This document shows, one piece after another, positions 1-8,176 of a stretch of DNA of 36,199 nucleotides. Origin of the DNA: a virus; IMG/VR virus record IMGVR_UViG_3300047408_000168, positions 1 through 36,199 of that record. The stretch is one strand, 5' to 3'. The stretch's first letter is position 1; each line of letters begins with the position of its first letter. The notes beneath the pieces were generated by a model. That model was not told the DNA's origin. It saw only the letters and a list, made by a program, of their open reading frames with translations, and did not search any database. The position numbers were made by a program, and so were the translations under genes.

Positions 1-54
1 CAACCGCACGGGACTCATGCGTAGATTTTTTATTCCACCAGGGGTTTTGCGTCG

Positions 55-630
55 ATGAGCGCTGCCGCTATTAAAAATTGGCCGGCGGACAAGATCGAGC
101 GTTGGCCAATCAGCAAGTTGATTCCGGATGCGCGCAATGCCCGCACGCACAACAAGGCTCAACTGGAGCAACTGCGCGCGTCGTTTCGACGTTTCGGTTG
201 GACGATGCCGTGTCTGGTTCGCGAGGATGGGCGTTTGATCGCCGGTCACGGGCGCGTTGAAGCTGCTCATCTTGAGGGACTCACCGAAGTTCCGGTGATT
301 GTCGCGCGCGGCTGGAACGAGGAACAATGCCGCGCATATTCGTTGGCCGACAATCGCATCCCGCTCAATGCCGGCTGGGATGACAAACTTCTGAAACTGG
401 AGATCGCCGCGTTGCCGGCATTCGACTTGGCGTCGCTTGGTTTCGATCTGCCTGAAATCGGGCGTTTGCTCGATTTCCCCGACAAGAAACAAGACGTCGA
501 GCCTCAACTCAACGGGTTGTCCTATTCCATCGTGGTGCGTTGCAAGGCTCGAAGCGCGAGCAAAAAAGCAGGGTTACACTTTCCCCGCCGTTCAATTCTA
601 CGACTACACGAAGCTCGCCAATCCCTTTGA
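55..630 (+). CDS. ParB/Srx-fold nuclease-like protein with replaced C-terminus
   Basis: 191 aa. Residues about 18-90 have the ParB N-terminal (Srx-fold) pattern: a PxxxIxPDxRNARTH-type opening, a stretch compatible with target search (LRASFRRFGW), and GRLIAGHGRVEAA, the nucleotide-binding GHxR box. Residues 90-150 resemble the linker seen in phage ParB-methylase proteins. Such domains occur in phages alone or fused to DNA methylases, usually next to terminase genes, and bind CTP or cleave DNA; its job here is not known. The tail is odd. After LSYSIVVRC, where relatives continue with a conserved helix, the reading frame turns into a basic sequence with no family resemblance, because the DNA from about 540 belongs to another gene read in another frame. 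An AGGGG ribosome site precedes the ATG. The N-terminal domain is clear; whether the chimera works is unknown. Confidence 0.75.
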   Translation: MSAAAIKNWPADKIERWPISKLIPDARNARTHNKAQLEQLRASFRRFGWTMPCLVREDGRLIAGHGRVEAAHLEGLTEVPVIVARGWNEEQCRAYSLADNRIPLNAGWDDKLLKLEIAALPAFDLASLGFDLPEIGRLLDFPDKKQDVEPQLNGLSYSIVVRCKARSASKKAGLHFPRRSILRLHEARQSL

Positions 631-721
631 CACCTTCCCTCGGTCTCCTACTCTCGAATTGGATATCCCACTAAATCGCAAATTATTTTTAGGGGAATAC
701 TGTCGCCTTTGGCGATTATAG
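542..721 (+). pseudogene. Fragment of a Gp88-like phage gene, out of frame with parB-like
   Basis: In the frame shifted from the ParB-like gene, codons from 542 to a TAG at 719-721 encode a phage-like segment with the motif FPAVQFYDYTKLANPF. From memory this resembles the FYDYTK motif of Gp88-type phage proteins (assignment tentative). The fragment has no start codon of its own with a ribosome site, and it begins where the ParB family similarity ends. I read it as the remnant of a second gene joined to the ParB gene by deletion or illegitimate recombination. It could also be chance, but the motif is in the frame the ParB gene does not use. Confidence 0.4.
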
Positions 722-802
722 TCGCTGCTTTAGTAGTTTGAGGGGAATACTATCGTTTAAGGCGACTATAGTCGCCTCTCTTTGAAAGGGGGGAATATTG
801 TC
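691..802 (+). repeat. Three spaced copies of RGGGGAATAYTRTC upstream of terminase
   Basis: Copies start at 691 (AGGGGAATACTGTC), 741 (AGGGGAATACTATC) and 789 (GGGGGAATATTGTC), 50 and 48 bp apart. In the first two the similarity runs on for about 35 bp and ends in TATAGTCGC. The third is followed by CCCC, making a GGGGA/TCCCC inverted repeat. The stretch 631-837 has no other gene and is richer in A+T than its surroundings. It lies directly before the small-terminase-like gene, so it could be a packaging (pac/cosB-type) recognition array or an operator set for the late operon. Confidence 0.7.
761..776. promoter_or_regulatory. Perfect 16-bp palindrome GGCGACTATAGTCGCC
   Basis: This perfect palindrome is part of the second 50-bp repeat unit. 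The first unit has a degenerate version (GGCGATTATAGTCGCT, 711-726). Its two-fold symmetry suits a dimeric DNA-binding protein such as the HTH protein encoded just downstream. The TATAGT inside could also be a -10 element, but I see no good -35. Confidence 0.55.
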
Positions 803-837
803 CCCTAATAACCGACACAAGAAGGGCCGAAACAGAG

Positions 838-1212
838 ATGCCGAGAAAAGGTTTTGAACCGACCAAAGAACAACGCCAACAAGTCGATGCGATGGCCGCT
901 TATGGCGTGCCTGCGGAATCCATCGCGCGCGTGTTAGCCATCAGCAAGCCGACATTGCTCAAATATTTCCGCGACGAGTTGGACACAGGTCACATTAAGG
1001 CCAACTCAGCGGTCGCGCAGTCGCTGTTCCGAAAAGCGACCGGCGAAGGGTCGCAGTCCGTGACCGCGGCGATCTTCTGGCTCAAGGTTCGCGCCGGCTG
1101 GTCCGAGTATGCGCCGCATCCGTTGCCGGTGCCGCTTGGCAAGAAGCAGCAGGCCGAGCTTGACGCGGTCACCAGTGCCAAGGGCACCGAGTGGAGCGAG
1201 CTGGTGCATTGA
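838..1212 (+). CDS. HTH protein, probable small terminase subunit
   Basis: 124 aa. Residues about 10-50 form a helix-turn-helix (VDAMAAYGVPAESIARVLAI followed by SKPTLLKYF), then a helical segment ending FWLKVRAGWSE. Proteins of this shape and size sit just ahead of the large terminase in many alpha- and betaproteobacterial phages and are usually called small-terminase-like. Small terminases bind the packaging site and recruit the ATPase/nuclease; three repeats suited to such binding lie immediately upstream. A GAAGGG ribosome site lies upstream of the ATG. The stop codon overlaps the ATG of the next gene (TGATG). The collagen-like gene between it and the large terminase is unusual. A transcription factor remains possible. 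Confidence 0.6.
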   Translation: MPRKGFEPTKEQRQQVDAMAAYGVPAESIARVLAISKPTLLKYFRDELDTGHIKANSAVAQSLFRKATGEGSQSVTAAIFWLKVRAGWSEYAPHPLPVPLGKKQQAELDAVTSAKGTEWSELVH

Positions 1213-2132
1213 TGACGATTCCATTCATCAGCGGCCCGAAGATTGCGGCGGGACAATCGTTGTCTGACATTGTCGATTGCAGCACCTCGCCGCCGGTTCG
1301 CATCACGATGCCGCCGGGGTGGACACCGGCGCATCTGACGTTTCAGGTATCGTCCGACGGCGTCACGTTTGGGGACCTGGTCGATATGAACGGCCAGGAG
1401 ATCAAAGCGAACGTCAAACCAAATACTGTCGTGAGGCTATCGTCGCAGTGGATTACTGCGCCGGTGTTTCTCAAGTTTCGTTCTGGATCAAGCAGCGTTC
1501 CGATCGTGCAAACGGCGGATCGTATTTTTGGGTGCTCGATGACGAATGATCAGACAGGGTCGCCAGGGCCGGCAGGTCCGCAAGGTCCCGCTGGTCCCGC
1601 GGGGCCGGCTGGTCCGAGTACGGTCAGCGCGAATGCGGGCAATCTGGCCAAGCTCGGCACCGACAGCCTCATCCTCGTCCCGAACACGCTGATCCTGAAG
1701 GGGACTATTGCCGGCGACGACGCTGCGCCGGGCATGATCGGCGAGGTGATCTCGTCCAGTAATTTCGGCGGGGTCGCACTGACGACAGCCATACCGATGA
1801 ACGTCACTCAGATCACGCTGTCCCCTGGCGATTGGAATGTTGGCGGCGTGGTCATCTTCACGCCGACGGGTACCGGACCGAATTCCGTCATTGCGGCGCT
1901 CAGCCAGACGGCGGCGTCGTTGCCGTCCGATAACGATGTGGCAACCGGCAAGGGCATCGAACAGCAAATCTGGGCCAGCTCGATGCCTGCGGGCAAGACT
2001 CAAACCACGCCGACGAGCTTGATCCGCATCAACACCAGCACGGCGAAGCCGGTCTACCTGGTGGCGGTGGCGACCTTCGGCGGCGGCACGGTGACGGTTA
2101 CGGGTTACATCTCAGCCCGGCGCATCCGCTGA
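1212..2132 (+). CDS. Collagen-like fibre or head-decoration protein
   Basis: 306 aa from the ATG that overlaps the upstream stop; an in-frame GTG at 1191 lies inside the previous gene and is less likely. Residues 1-110 are beta-rich. Residues about 117-134 are a short Gly-X-Y tract (GSPGPAGPQGPAGPAGP). Residues 150-306 form a compact beta domain ending GYISARRIR, a pattern I know from phage trimeric fibre C-termini. Collagen tracts in phage structural proteins make trimeric stalks on heads, tails or fibres. The position between the two terminase genes is not usual for a tail fibre, so head decoration is as likely. Structural role is confident; exact location is not. Confidence 0.7.
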   Translation: MTIPFISGPKIAAGQSLSDIVDCSTSPPVRITMPPGWTPAHLTFQVSSDGVTFGDLVDMNGQEIKANVKPNTVVRLSSQWITAPVFLKFRSGSSSVPIVQTADRIFGCSMTNDQTGSPGPAGPQGPAGPAGPAGPSTVSANAGNLAKLGTDSLILVPNTLILKGTIAGDDAAPGMIGEVISSSNFGGVALTTAIPMNVTQITLSPGDWNVGGVVIFTPTGTGPNSVIAALSQTAASLPSDNDVATGKGIEQQIWASSMPAGKTQTTPTSLIRINTSTAKPVYLVAVATFGGGTVTVTGYISARRIR

Positions 2133-2136
2133 TTAC

Positions 2137-3825
2137 ATGAAGCTCGATCTCTCGTGCCGCGATTGGGAAGAGCGCATCCGGGCGCGCCGCTCGCTCATTC
2201 CCGCAGGCGCGCACGGCATCAACCCGGCCGAGACCAAGCGTGCGATCAAGATATTCGACAAGCTGCGGCTGCCGGATGTGCCGGGCACGCCGGCGCTGGC
2301 TGAGGCGGCCGGGGAATGGTTTCGCGAGATCGTCGGCGTGCTGCTCGGCGCCATCGATCCGCTGACCGGCGAGCGCGTGATTCGCGAGCTGTTCCTGCTG
2401 GCGGCGAAGAAGAGCAGCAAGACCTCATACGGCGCCGCGCTGATGGTGACGGCGCTGCTGCTCAACAAAAGGCCGCGCGCGGAATTCCTGCTCGTGGCGC
2501 CGACGCAAGCCGTCGCCGATCTGGCATTCATGCAGGCGGCCGGAATGACCCAACTCGACGACGACGGGTTTTTGCAGAAGCGCATGCTGGTGCAGGATCA
2601 CCTGAAGTGCATCACCGACCGGCGCACCAAGGCGCAGTTGCGAGTCAAGACCTTTGACACGTCGGTGTTGACCGGCGTCAAGCCGGCCGGGGTCTTGATC
2701 GATGAGCTGCACGAGATTGCCAAGACGTCGAAGGCGGGCCGCATTATCGGCCAGATCAGAGGCGGGTTGCTGCCGATCCCGGAGGCTTTCCTGGCGTTCA
2801 TTACGACCCAATCCGACGAGCCGCCGGTCGGTGCGTTTCGGGCCGAGCTGAGCATGGCGCGCGCAATCCGCGACGGCCGGGCCGGCGGCGCGATGCTGCC
2901 GGTGCTGTATGAATTCCCGGCAGCGATCGCGAATGACCGCGGCCATCCGCCGGCCTGGCAGGACGTGGCGCACTGGCCGATGGTGACGCCCAATCTTGGC
3001 AAGTCCATCACCATCGAGCGGCTGGCCGCCGATTTCGAGACCGCGACCTACAAAGGGTCGGAGGAGATCTGCCGTTGGGCGTCGCAGCACCTCAACATGG
3101 AGGTGGGGCTGGCGCTCAAGACCGACGGCTGGCCCGGCGCCGAGTTCTGGGCCGATGCGGAAGACGAAACGATCACGATCGAGACGATGCTTGAGCGGTG
3201 CGAGGTGATCGTGGCTTGCGCGGACGGCGGTGGCCTCGACGACCTGTTCGGCTTCGGCCTGATCGGCCGCGATAGCACGACCAAGGACTGGCTGACCTGG
3301 TCGCATGCGTGGTGCCACCGCGGCGTGCTCGAGCGACGCAAAAGCATCGCCTCGCGCCTGCAGGATTTTGCCAAGGCAGGAGAGCTGACCATCGTCGATG
3401 ACAAGCTCGACGACATTGTCGAGATGGTCGCAATCATCAACCGGGTCAACGAGGCGGGCTTGCTGGCCTGCGTCGCGCTCGATCCCGAGGGGCCTTACGG
3501 CGAGCTCGTCGATGCGCTGGCCGAGATCGGCGTCACCGAAAAGGACGAGCAGATCGTCGGGGTGCCACAGGGATACAAATTGATGAATGCGATCAAGAGC
3601 AGTGAGCGCAAGCTCGCCAACGGCACGTTCTGGCACGCGAAGTCGTCGCTGATGGATTGGTGCGTCGGCAACGTCCGGCTGGAGCCGACCGCGACCGCGA
3701 TCCGCGCCACCAAGCAAAACGCCGGCGACGCCAAGATCGACCCGTGGGCGGCATTGATGGATGGGGTCACGGTCATGATGCGCAACCCGAACGCGGAACC
3801 CGACGTAGCAGCGATGGTGGCTTGA
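2137..3825 (+). CDS. terL: Terminase large subunit
   Basis: 562 aa, normal for the Terminase_1 family. The N-terminal ATPase has a deviant Walker A (LAAKKSSKTS, about 88-97) and a Walker B with catalytic glutamate (GVLIDELHE, 185-193, D189 and E190). The coupling motif region follows near FITTQSDEPP. The C-terminal RNase H-like nuclease has candidate metal ligands at CADGGG (D363), ALDPEG (D449) and KIDPW (D535). The protein pumps DNA into the prohead and cuts it. The gene starts four bases after the collagen-like gene, with a one-base gap to the next gene, so it belongs to the late operon. The serine-rich KKSSKT in place of the usual GKT-type loop is a variant seen in this family. Confidence 0.93.
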   Translation: MKLDLSCRDWEERIRARRSLIPAGAHGINPAETKRAIKIFDKLRLPDVPGTPALAEAAGEWFREIVGVLLGAIDPLTGERVIRELFLLAAKKSSKTSYGAALMVTALLLNKRPRAEFLLVAPTQAVADLAFMQAAGMTQLDDDGFLQKRMLVQDHLKCITDRRTKAQLRVKTFDTSVLTGVKPAGVLIDELHEIAKTSKAGRIIGQIRGGLLPIPEAFLAFITTQSDEPPVGAFRAELSMARAIRDGRAGGAMLPVLYEFPAAIANDRGHPPAWQDVAHWPMVTPNLGKSITIERLAADFETATYKGSEEICRWASQHLNMEVGLALKTDGWPGAEFWADAEDETITIETMLERCEVIVACADGGGLDDLFGFGLIGRDSTTKDWLTWSHAWCHRGVLERRKSIASRLQDFAKAGELTIVDDKLDDIVEMVAIINRVNEAGLLACVALDPEGPYGELVDALAEIGVTEKDEQIVGVPQGYKLMNAIKSSERKLANGTFWHAKSSLMDWCVGNVRLEPTATAIRATKQNAGDAKIDPWAALMDGVTVMMRNPNAEPDVAAMVA

Positions 3826-3826
3826 C

Positions 3827-5833
3827 ATGCAATACAGCACGCGTACCGCGCCGCCGCCGAGCGGCGACACGATGGAATTTGTCCTGTCCGACAACAGCGT
3901 CGACCGCATGGGCGACGTGATCGAGCAGAACTGGAGCCTGACGGCATTCAAGAAAAATCCGATCGCGTTATTCAACCACGACCGCGACCAGGTGATCGGC
4001 GGATGGGAGAGCGTTCGCGTTGAGGGCGATCGGCTGCTCGGCAAGCTCAAGCTGGCGGCCGAGGGCACCTCCGAGCTCGTCGACACCGTGCGCAAGCTGA
4101 TCGCGCAAAAAATCCTGCGCGCGACCTCGGTCGGCTTCATGCCGCTGAAAAAAGAGAAGCTCACGGACGACGCTTCTGAATTCTGGGGGCCGTTCCGGTT
4201 CTTGAAATCCGAGCTGCTCGAGGTGTCGCTGGTCTCGGTGCCCGCCAATCCGAATGCGGTCGCGTTAGCGCGATCGCTCAACCTCAAACCCGATCTCGTC
4301 GGTGCGATCTTCTGCAAGCCTGCAAATGAAGCTCGCACCAGTATCCCGGCAAGCCTGCCGAAACCCTCCCCAAACATCAGGGGCATTTCAATGCAACTCA
4401 ATCAAACGCTGGCATCGCGGATCGATGTCGCACAGAAGAACGTCATGGCCTTGCGGACTCGTCTCGACGAGATCACCAGCAAGGAAGAGCAGGATGAAGA
4501 CGAGGCCCGCCGTGCTGTGGAGCTACCTGACGAAATCGACACCGCCGAGGACACGCTGCAAAAGCTTTTGCGGCAGGAACGGGCCATCACCGGCGGGCGG
4601 CGCAACGGCGACGTCGTCACCCAAGGCGCCGGCCCGATCTCCATCGAGACCGTCAAACAACAACAAGAAATCATCCGTCCCGGCGACCTCAGTTCTGCCG
4701 AGCGCGAGCGCGGCGAGCGGAGGCCGTTCGGCAACGCGGAAAAGAAGGTGATCGATGGCGACTATGTCTTCCGTTCGCTCGTAACCTGGTTCGCGGCGCA
4801 CGCGACTCGCGAAACGATCGATCACGTACTGCGTTCGCGATACGGAGAGCGCGACGAACGGATGAATATGGTTCTGCGCGCCGCCGTCAACCCGGCGACA
4901 ACGACCGTCGCCGGATGGGCCGCCGAGTTGGTGCAAACCCAGAACGCGGGCTTCCTCGACCGCATCTTGCCGAAATCGATCTACATGCCGCTCGCCAATC
5001 GCGGCAACCGCTACACGTTCGGCGCTGGTGTCAGCCAGTTGAAAATTCCGGTGCGCACGACGACGTCGCTGCTGTCCGGAGCGTGGGTGGGGGAAGGCTC
5101 GCCAAAGCCGGTCAAGAAGGCATCGTTCAGCTCGGTGGCGTTGATTCCGTACAAGCTCGCCGTGATCTCGACCTTTACCGAAGAGATGGCGCAATACTCG
5201 AACCCGGCGATCGAGGCGATCATTCGCCAGGGGCTGCAGGACGACACGTCGGTCAGTCTCGACACCTACCTGATCGATGCCGTCGCATCGAGCTCGAGCC
5301 GGCCGGCGGGATTGCTCAACGGCGTCACGCCATTGACTGCGACCGCGTCGGGCACCAGCACCGAGAAGATGGTTGCCGACATCAAGCAGTTGCTGGCCGC
5401 CATCGTGGCAGCCGGCGGGGGCACCGATGTCATCATGCTGATCAACCCGGCGCAGGCGATCACGCTGGGGTTTGCGCAAACGACGACCGGCGATTTCCTG
5501 TTTGCGACCGTTCAGGAAGCGGGGCAGAAATTCAACGTCTCCTTTATCGTCTCGCAAACAGTCACCGCCGCCCGCATCATCGCGATCGATGCCAGCGAGT
5601 TCGCAACCGCGACCGGCGACTCGCCGCGGTTCGCGATCTCGAACGAGGCAACGCTGCACGAGGAAGACACGACGCCGTTGGCGCTCGGCACGACCGGCTC
5701 GCCAAACGTCGTCGCGGCGCCGATGCGGTCGCTGTTTCAGACCGACAGCGTCGCCATTCGGTTGACGCTTTACGTGACCTGGGTCATGCGGCGCACCGGC
5801 ATGGTCCAGACAATCGCCTCAGTGGGGTGGTGA
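3827..5833 (+). CDS. Fused HK97-type prohead protease and major capsid protein
   Basis: 668 aa in one unbroken frame. Residues 1-160 are an HK97 prohead protease: H51 in LFNHD and S101 in ATSVGF fit the catalytic His and Ser of that family, followed by LLEVSLVSVPANPNA, its usual closing strand. From about residue 189 (an internal Met in ISMQLNQT) comes a capsid delta domain with coiled-coil character (190-270), then the HK97 capsid fold, ending in VAIRLTLYVTWVMRRTGMV. The protease normally cleaves the delta domain during head maturation; here it must also release itself, unless translation restarts at Met189 (position 4391). I see no strong ribosome site there. Protease-capsid fusions are known in other phages. 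Confidence 0.92.
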   Translation: MQYSTRTAPPPSGDTMEFVLSDNSVDRMGDVIEQNWSLTAFKKNPIALFNHDRDQVIGGWESVRVEGDRLLGKLKLAAEGTSELVDTVRKLIAQKILRATSVGFMPLKKEKLTDDASEFWGPFRFLKSELLEVSLVSVPANPNAVALARSLNLKPDLVGAIFCKPANEARTSIPASLPKPSPNIRGISMQLNQTLASRIDVAQKNVMALRTRLDEITSKEEQDEDEARRAVELPDEIDTAEDTLQKLLRQERAITGGRRNGDVVTQGAGPISIETVKQQQEIIRPGDLSSAERERGERRPFGNAEKKVIDGDYVFRSLVTWFAAHATRETIDHVLRSRYGERDERMNMVLRAAVNPATTTVAGWAAELVQTQNAGFLDRILPKSIYMPLANRGNRYTFGAGVSQLKIPVRTTTSLLSGAWVGEGSPKPVKKASFSSVALIPYKLAVISTFTEEMAQYSNPAIEAIIRQGLQDDTSVSLDTYLIDAVASSSSRPAGLLNGVTPLTATASGTSTEKMVADIKQLLAAIVAAGGGTDVIMLINPAQAITLGFAQTTTGDFLFATVQEAGQKFNVSFIVSQTVTAARIIAIDASEFATATGDSPRFAISNEATLHEEDTTPLALGTTGSPNVVAAPMRSLFQTDSVAIRLTLYVTWVMRRTGMVQTIASVGW

Positions 5834-5834
5834 T

Positions 5835-6410
5835 TTGGCCAAGTTGATGCAGGTCCTCTACGGGCCCTACCGCGACCAGCGTGTCCACATGCCGGACGCG
5901 GACGCCGACCAGGCGATCGCGGACGGCTGGGCCATCGACCCGCATGCTCCGGCCATCGAGCCGCCATTCGATGTCACCGTGCCGGAATATGCCGACCGCG
6001 TGTACGAGGCCGCCCACGCCGGGGCGGCCAAATTGCGCGAAGCCGTAGCGGAGGCGCCGTCGGCGCCGCCGGTCGTGACCAGCCTGCTTCCGGCACAGGC
6101 GACGATCGGCGATCCCGACTTTACGCTGTTCATCACCGGCCAGGGGTTTATGGAAAGCTCCGTGATTCACTTTGCCGGTCATGATGAACCGACGACGCTC
6201 AATGGAGACGGTACGCTGTCGACCGGCGTGAAGCCCTCACTGTGGGGTGCGCCGGTCGTGGTGCAATGCTCGGTGCGCAACGGCGCGGTGTCGTCGAACG
6301 TGCTCGACTTTACGTTTGTCGATCCGGCGAGAAGTCGCGCCATTGAGAATCCAATCCCGCAACCGGACCGTGGGGTGCGGACCCACGCCAGAGGAGGAGG
6401 CAAAACATGA
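5835..6410 (+). CDS. Small structural-operon protein with IPT/TIG-like domain
   Basis: 191 aa from a TTG with GGGGTGG just upstream; the alternative ATG is only four codons later. Residues 9-39 carry a motif shared with the next gene (GPYxxQRxxMPxADADxAIADxWAxDPxAP). Residues about 79-163 (SLLPAQATIGDPDFTLFITGQGF onward in outline, ending LDFTFVDP) look like an IPT/TIG immunoglobulin-like fold. Ig-like domains often decorate capsids and tails. The position right after the capsid gene suggests a head-decoration or capsid-associated role. The gene overlaps the next by ATGA. Function is not established. Confidence 0.6.
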   Translation: MAKLMQVLYGPYRDQRVHMPDADADQAIADGWAIDPHAPAIEPPFDVTVPEYADRVYEAAHAGAAKLREAVAEAPSAPPVVTSLLPAQATIGDPDFTLFITGQGFMESSVIHFAGHDEPTTLNGDGTLSTGVKPSLWGAPVVVQCSVRNGAVSSNVLDFTFVDPARSRAIENPIPQPDRGVRTHARGGGKT

Positions 6411-6766
6411 CCGACGCGCCGAAAAAGACTGACGAGCCGGCGGTGGTTCACGTCGTCGCCGGACCCTATGCCGGCCAACGGCTGACAATGCCGAAGGCCG
6501 ACGCCGACGCGGCGATCGCCGATAAATGGGCGACCGATCCGAACGCCCCGCCGCCGAAGGAGGGGGAGAAGGAGGCAAAACCCATGACCGAGGAAGAGCA
6601 CGCCGAGGTCAAGGCCAAGGCCGAGAAGGCGGCGCGCAAACTGCGCGGCGAACCGGAGCCCGATGCCAAGTCCGAAGACAAGGCGCATCGGCAGGAGCCG
6701 GTTACGCGCGAGCTCGGCCCCGGCGAACCGCACACATATCAGACCAGGGAAACCGGCAAGAAATGA
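6407..6766 (+). CDS. Small charged protein paralogous to the preceding gene's N-terminus
   Basis: 119 aa. Residues 18-48 repeat the GPY-QR-MP-ADADxAIAD-W-DP-AP motif of the upstream gene; the rest (50-119) is Lys/Glu-rich and probably disordered or helical (EEEHAEVKAKAEKAARKLRGE). The two genes look like a tandem duplication in which the first acquired an Ig-like domain and the second an acidic/basic tail. A GAGGAGG ribosome site precedes the ATG. The stop overlaps the portal start (ATGA). I do not recognise a named family. Confidence 0.6.
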   Translation: MTDAPKKTDEPAVVHVVAGPYAGQRLTMPKADADAAIADKWATDPNAPPPKEGEKEAKPMTEEEHAEVKAKAEKAARKLRGEPEPDAKSEDKAHRQEPVTRELGPGEPHTYQTRETGKK

Positions 6767-8175
6767 CCCTGCTCGGCGGCTTGCGCAGCCTGCTCGGCCT
6801 CGGCCTGAAGTCGACGCCGGAAGGGGCCTATCACGAAGGCCCCTATCGCATCCTGACGACGAGCTCGCCGGGATGGCTGCCGCCCGAATGGGGCGCGTGG
6901 AATCACTGGCAGATGAATCAGGACCCGCGCTCCGGCGCGGGTATCAGCGCCATGGTCGAGGCTTGCGTTTCGGCCTATGCCCAGACGGTCGCCATGTGCC
7001 CGATGGCGCATTGGCAGACGCAATGGGATACAGGCGGCCGCGAGCAGGTAAGGACCTCGGCGCTCTCGCGCATTGCGATTGCGCCGAACGACTATCAGAC
7101 GCGCAGTGACTTCCTGCTGAACCTCGTGCGCGCGCTCTACCTCGACGGCAACGCCTACGCGCTGGCGTTGCGCAACAATCGGTTTGAGATCGCAAGCCTG
7201 CACGGCATGGACCCGCGGTTATGCCGGGCCGAGGTCCTCGACGGCGAAATCTTCTACGAGCTCGGCGGCAATCCGGTCATCGAGGGGCGCGTGGATTCGC
7301 TTGGCCTCGATCGCAGCATCTTGCGCTTCGTTCCGGCGCGCGATGTGTTGCACGTGAAACTTAATTCGGTGGTCGACGTCCTGCATGGCGAAACGCCGCT
7401 TTGTGCCGCTGCATTGGCGGTTGCGGCGAACAATGCAATCTTAAAGCAGTCGATCAGTTTTTTCGCCAATCAATCGCGGCCGAGCGGCGTCCTGTCGACC
7501 GATCTCGCGCTCTCCAAGCCGAAGGTCGATGAATTACGGGAACGCTGGAACGAGGTTTCCAAGGGCCTCAATGTCGGCGGCGTTCCGATTCTGACGGCCG
7601 GGCTCAAGTTCCAGCCGATGGCGATCTCGGCCAAAGACACTCAGGCGATCGAGATATTGAAGGCCAACGACGCCATGGTGGCGCAAGTCTTTCGGGTACC
7701 ATTGGCCATCGTCGGTTCAGAGCAGCAGCCGATGGGCTCGACCGAGGCCTTGATGAATTTCTGGATCGCCGGGGGCCTGGGCTTTGCGCTCGACCGCGTC
7801 GAGCTCGCGTTCGACAAGCTGTTCGGCTTGCCGGCGAGCGAATACTCCGAGCTGGATTCGTCGGTGCTGTTGCGCAGCAATCTCAAGGACAAGATCGAGG
7901 CGTTCGCGCGCGGGACGATCGGCGGCATCTACTCGCCTAACGAGGCCCGCGCCGAGTTCGAGCTTCCGGCAGCCAAAGCCGGCGACGAGCCTCGGGTCCA
8001 GCAACAGGTCGTGCCGCTCTCGTTTGCGGCCGAGCCGCCGGTGCCGCCGGCAGCGCCGTCCTCCCTGCCGCCGGTGGCACCTGGCGCCGCTGCAGAGGAT
8101 CAGCAGGCGGATATCGCCGCGCTGGTGCGGCACAATGCGCGTCTCGGGCGTATCGATGCGATGTTGAGCCACTGA
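6763..8175 (+). CDS. Portal protein (HK97 family)
   Basis: 470 aa from the ATG at 6763, which overlaps the preceding stop; the frame is open further upstream but that part lies over the previous gene. Portal features: YPxx-type N-terminus, SAMVEACVSAYAQTVA, DFLLNLVRALYLDGNAYALALRN, IxHxKxN-like block (VLHVKLN), SFFANQSRPSGVL, FQPMAISAKDTQAIE and FRVPLAIVG. These match the Phage_portal family that forms the twelve-fold DNA entry ring. The C-terminal 80 residues are Pro/Ala-rich. Its position after the capsid gene rather than before the protease differs from the lambda/HK97 order but is seen in rhizobial phages. Confidence 0.93.
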   Translation: MTLLGGLRSLLGLGLKSTPEGAYHEGPYRILTTSSPGWLPPEWGAWNHWQMNQDPRSGAGISAMVEACVSAYAQTVAMCPMAHWQTQWDTGGREQVRTSALSRIAIAPNDYQTRSDFLLNLVRALYLDGNAYALALRNNRFEIASLHGMDPRLCRAEVLDGEIFYELGGNPVIEGRVDSLGLDRSILRFVPARDVLHVKLNSVVDVLHGETPLCAAALAVAANNAILKQSISFFANQSRPSGVLSTDLALSKPKVDELRERWNEVSKGLNVGGVPILTAGLKFQPMAISAKDTQAIEILKANDAMVAQVFRVPLAIVGSEQQPMGSTEALMNFWIAGGLGFALDRVELAFDKLFGLPASEYSELDSSVLLRSNLKDKIEAFARGTIGGIYSPNEARAEFELPAAKAGDEPRVQQQVVPLSFAAEPPVPPAAPSSLPPVAPGAAAEDQQADIAALVRHNARLGRIDAMLSH

Positions 8176-8176
8176 C

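Noticed and set aside
2425-4401. Very long minus-strand reading frame (658 codons) opposite the terminase and protease
   Set aside because: It mirrors the codons of the terminase gene in GC-rich DNA, lacks domain-like sequence and a ribosome site, and both plus-strand genes are certain.
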